From CAVRUZ01 sp963724495 (GTDB lineage: Bacteria > Actinomycetota > Actinomycetes > Propionibacteriales > DAIQRJ01): a stretch of 64,000 bases of DNA. Location of the stretch: positions 150,187 to 214,186 of the forward strand of contig CAVRUZ010000003.1 of assembly GCA_963724495.1 (NCBI GenBank), written 5' to 3'. The first letter of the stretch is position 1, and the number at the start of each line of letters is the position of its first letter. Below are positions 61,690-64,000 of this stretch, one piece after another. The notes under the pieces were generated by a model. The model had not been told where the DNA came from. It worked only from the letters and a program-made list of their open reading frames with translations, and did not search any database. The position numbers and the translations under genes are program-made.

Positions 61690-62010
61690 ATGGCGAGCAA
61701 AGCGACCGTCGTCGTCACGGACGATTTCGACGGCAGTGAAGGTGCAGCAACGGTTCGATTCGGTCTGGACGGTCGTGAATACGAAGTCGATCTCTCCCCC
61801 GAGAACGAAGCCGAGTTCCGCGAATTCCTGAATCACTACACGGCGGTGGGGCGCAAGCTCACCAAGTCGGGTAGGGCATACCGCGATGTCGCGAGCCCGC
61901 CTGATTCCCGTGCAGTCAGGGCGTGGGCCCAGGCAAACGGCGTCGAGGTGTCATCGCGCGGGCGCATCAGCGCCGACGTGATCGCCGCCTACGAGGCTGC
62001 GGGTAACTGA
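61690..62010 (+). CDS. lsr2: Lsr2 family nucleoid-associated protein
   Basis: A 106-aa Lsr2 homologue, the actinobacterial H-NS-like silencer of AT-rich or foreign DNA. The N-terminal dimerisation domain (VVVTDDFDGSEGAATVRFGL and YEVDLSPENEAEFREFLNHY) and the C-terminal DNA-binding domain with RAWAQANGVEVSSRGRISAD are present; the RGR AT-hook-like core is intact. TAACCT six bases before the ATG gives a leaderless start. The gene lies within a group of P-loop genes, with no operon partner. Confidence 0.93.
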   Translation: MASKATVVVTDDFDGSEGAATVRFGLDGREYEVDLSPENEAEFREFLNHYTAVGRKLTKSGRAYRDVASPPDSRAVRAWAQANGVEVSSRGRISADVIAAYEAAGN

Positions 62011-62114
62011 CTTCAGAAGTACTTGGATCGGCCGAATGTGTGGCTGCCACGTGACGGTTCCGGCGCGCACGAGACCCAGTCGGTAACGCCCGACGGCTTC
62101 CTATGCTGTCGCCG

Positions 62115-62693
62115 ATGAGTGCCCGAACTCCCTTGCTCTGGGTCTGCGGCCCTCCCGCAGTCGGAAAGTCGACCGTTGCCTGGGAACTGTTCAGTCAGCT
62201 GACTTCGGTCGAGATCACGGTCGCCTATCTGGATATCGACCAGCTCGGGCTGCGCTATCCCACGACGGCCGCAGACCCGAACAATCATGGCGTCAAGGTT
62301 CGGAACCTCCGAGAAATGCTGGCCACCTTTGCCGAGGCCGGAGCCGCGTGCCTCGTGGTGTCGGGTGTGGTCGAGCCGGACGAGGTGCGTGCGTTCGTGG
62401 ACGGCGTCCCTGCTGCAGACGTGACCTGGTGTCGACTCCGCGCCGACGATCCTCAACTCCGCATGCGATTCCTCGGTCGTGAGGCGAGTCGGGACGGGCT
62501 CGACGAGACGCTGAACGACGCGCACATGATGGACGGAAGCGACTTCGCCGACGTCGTCGTGGACACCACCAGCATTGCGGCTCCCGAGGTGGTGCGGCGA
62601 GTTCGGGAGCGGTTGGCCGGCTGGCCTGGTTCTGCGAGCGGGAGCCGTGCAGCAGGGACCGTCGAGCTGTCAGCGGCGTCAGGCGCACTGTGA
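62115..62693 (+). CDS. P-loop kinase-like protein, paralogue 1
   Basis: A 192-aa small ATPase with Walker A LLWVCGPPAVGKSTVAWELF, VAYLDIDQLGLRYP as the second acidic motif, and RLRADDPQLRMRFLGREASR as lid. It is a clear paralogue of the following gene (CGPPAVGKS versus CGPTAVGKS; D(L/I)xQ(V/L)G; NH-x-VK-x-RN). Related proteins are nucleoside, shikimate or antibiotic kinases. The exact substrate is unknown. TATGCT seven bases before ATG 62115 suggests a leaderless start. The last codons overlap the next gene. Confidence 0.75.
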   Translation: MSARTPLLWVCGPPAVGKSTVAWELFSQLTSVEITVAYLDIDQLGLRYPTTAADPNNHGVKVRNLREMLATFAEAGAACLVVSGVVEPDEVRAFVDGVPAADVTWCRLRADDPQLRMRFLGREASRDGLDETLNDAHMMDGSDFADVVVDTTSIAAPEVVRRVRERLAGWPGSASGSRAAGTVELSAASGAL

Positions 62694-63323
62694 GTCGACC
62701 CGTCACCCGTGTTGTGGGTCTGCGGACCGACGGCGGTCGGCAAGTCGGCGGTGGCGTGGAGGATCTTCGAGGACGTCCGCCGCGACGGACTGACCGCCGG
62801 CTACATCGACCTCGAGCAGGTCGGCTTCCTCCGACCCCCGCCAGCCGACGATCCCGCGAACCACCGGGTCAAGGCCCGGAACGTCGCTGCACTCCGGTCG
62901 ACCTATCGCGCGGCCGGGGCGGACTGCGTCATTGTTAGCGGTTCCGTGGAGTCGAGTGCGGAGATCGCGCTGTATCGCGAGGCCATGCCCGGCGCGCAAC
63001 TCAGCGTGTGCCGGCTTCGGGCTGGGCGTGAGGAGCTCCACGAGCGGGTGCTGCGGCGCAGTGGTGACGGCGGACCACACCTCGCTGGTGATCAGCTCCG
63101 CGGTCTGGCCGCCGATGACCTTGGGCCAGTTGTCGAACAGGCGTTGCGCGAGAGCGCCCTGCTCGACCAGGCAGGGATCGGTGACGTCGTCGTGGATACC
63201 GATGGTGCGTCGGTCGAGGAAGTCGCCGATCTGGTGCGCGCCCGGGCCGGTGGGTGGCCGAGAGAGAGCCTGACGGGACGTCGCCGGACGCGTCAGGGGT
63301 TGCCGCTCAGCTGTCGGACTTGA
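62690..63323 (+). CDS. P-loop kinase-like protein, paralogue 2 (one frameshift)
   Basis: A protein of about 210 codons paralogous to the gene before it: Walker A LWVCGPTAVGKSAVAWRIF, GYIDLEQVGFLRPPPADDPANH, VKARNVAALRSTYRAAGADC and CRLRAGREELHERVLRRS. The natural start is GTG 62690, overlapping the previous stop (GTGA), which reads SRPVT and then needs one base removed near 62708 to enter the main frame; the internal GTG 62709 would leave no lead-in to the P-loop. It is convergent with the DinB gene, overlapping its end by 17 bases. Function unknown. Confidence 0.7.
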
Positions 63324-63807
63324 GGTCCCAGATCCGGCCGGTGTGCCACGCGTACTCCCAGGCCTGGATGTCCGGCGGCTCGATCCCGAAGCCGGTCAGG
63401 ATGGCGCAGACCTGCTCGCGGTGGTGGTTCGCGTGGTTGATCGCCTGGGCGAAGAAGATGCCGGTCCTGGTGCCGTAGGCGCCGTCGTCCACGACGATCA
63501 CCGCTTCGGTGTCGATCGGCTCCGCGAGCACCTTCTCCCACAGGTCGGCCACCTCGTCGACCCACGCCTCGAGCTGGTCGAAGTCCGCGGTGTCGTCACC
63601 GTCCGCCCACTCCAGATCGACGTGGGCAAGCCGGCGGACGTAGCTGCCGTCGCAGGTGATGATGTGGTTCAAGGTGGCCAGGATGCCGCCGAAAGTGCCG
63701 ACGCCGGGGGTCGTCAGCTGTTCCTCGGTCAGCGGTCGGCAGAAGTTGACCAGCTGCCGGGTGGCCCAGCTGTTGTGGCGGAACGAGTCGAGCAGTTGCT
63801 CGTTCAC
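63307..63807 (-). CDS. DinB family protein
   Basis: A 166-aa DinB-fold four-helix protein. Metal-ligand histidines are in LNHIITCDGSYVRRL and in INHANHHREQVCAILTGFG, the latter matching the HxxxHRxQ pattern. The C-terminal IQAWEYAWHTGRIWDLK is typical for the family. Related proteins are bacillithiol- or mycothiol-dependent transferases or isomerases. The ATG is preceded by GGAGGA. The nearby DinB gene at 35178 belongs to a different subfamily (DUF664). After it, up to 64000, no gene is recognised. Confidence 0.9.
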   Translation of the reverse strand: MNEQLLDSFRHNSWATRQLVNFCRPLTEEQLTTPGVGTFGGILATLNHIITCDGSYVRRLAHVDLEWADGDDTADFDQLEAWVDEVADLWEKVLAEPIDTEAVIVVDDGAYGTRTGIFFAQAINHANHHREQVCAILTGFGIEPPDIQAWEYAWHTGRIWDLKSDS

Positions 63808-64000
63808 GGAGGATTCCTCCAGATCGCATCGACTGTCGGTTCGGGGACGCTACCGGTCTAGGCGGGCCCGCGCCGCTCATTTGTTGTGGTCAGCCGCCGC
63901 AACAGATGCAGTGGGTGGCTTGGCGTGAGCTGAGCTCTCGGGTTGGTCTGGCGGCCAGACGATGCAACCACACAGGGCGAAGCCGAACTCTGCGATCAAC

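Noticed and set aside
1..64000. Mobile elements, prophage, CRISPR, tRNA genes
   Set aside because: No transposase, integrase, terminal inverted repeats, regularly spaced repeats or tRNA cloverleaf was found by reading; only HNH/DUF222 remnants suggest past mobility.

Overview
The window is high-GC DNA from an actinobacterium. The indicators are a type VII (ESX) secretion ATPase EccC and mycosin MycP, an Lsr2 nucleoid protein, a polyphosphate glucokinase, a MptB-like polyprenol-phosphomannose mannosyltransferase, a SAM-IV riboswitch, and many genes whose start codon lies 6-8 nt after a TAnnnT -10 box (leaderless transcripts). Nothing visible fixes the genus. No tRNA, rRNA, CRISPR array, complete insertion sequence or prophage was recognised.

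Layout. 0-3.3 kb: end of an ESX locus (3' part of eccC, a DUF3224 gene, mycP with two small genes). 3.3-6.4 kb: glycerophosphodiesterase, a SEC-C/DUF5926 protein, a SIMPL-domain protein and a membrane-anchored protein. Near 6.5 kb a promoter drives only a 50-nt terminator-like hairpin. 6.6-12.5 kb: arginine deiminase, a family 2 glycosyltransferase coupled to a MptB-like mannosyltransferase, and a convergent membrane phosphatase-like gene. 12.5-16.4 kb: GDT1 cation exporter, DAHP synthase behind a leader peptide with consecutive Phe-Tyr-Trp codons and a terminator hairpin, and larB-larC of nickel-pincer cofactor synthesis. 16.5-24.9 kb: aminoglycoside adenylyltransferase-like gene, pheA, pterin dehydratase, an MFS/PhyH pair, an autoregulated ArsR-SRPBCC-VOC operon and serA. 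24.9-28.3 kb: a D-2-hydroxyglutarate dehydrogenase-like enzyme divergent from serA. 28.5-33 kb: an accessory stretch with a lamin-tail protein, a ClpX-zinc-finger/DinB fusion, and decayed HNH/DUF222 and SnoaL-like genes. 33-38.2 kb: PhyH, APH, DinB, Nudix, VOC and a mannonate-dehydratase family enzyme. 38.2-46.7 kb: membrane Ser/Thr kinase, ppgK, pntAA-AB-B transhydrogenase, and an ABC-2 exporter with a GNAT gene. 46.7-54.3 kb: nagB, a GT-C glycosyltransferase, and the SAM-IV-controlled metY-metX unit. 54.3-57.6 kb: csoR-copZ-copA copper operon with two operator palindromes. 57.6-59.4 kb: flavin reductase and SfnG linked by two overlapping micro-ORFs. 59.9-64 kb: a broken hypothetical gene, three P-loop kinase-like genes (two tandem paralogues), lsr2 and a DinB gene.

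How the genes work together. Aromatic amino acid supply is represented by the attenuated DAHP synthase and by pheA. Methionine genes form one riboswitch unit. SerA and the divergent D-2-hydroxyglutarate dehydrogenase-like enzyme probably form a produce-and-recycle pair. Copper efflux and the ArsR operon show clear autoregulatory architecture.

Quality warning. At least thirteen conserved genes are interrupted by apparent frameshifts, and in the clear cases the net shift is always +1, explained by one extra base. This looks like residual sequence insertion error. I therefore give full-span coordinates for these genes. The 30-31.8 kb stretch is far more broken and is probably genuinely decayed.
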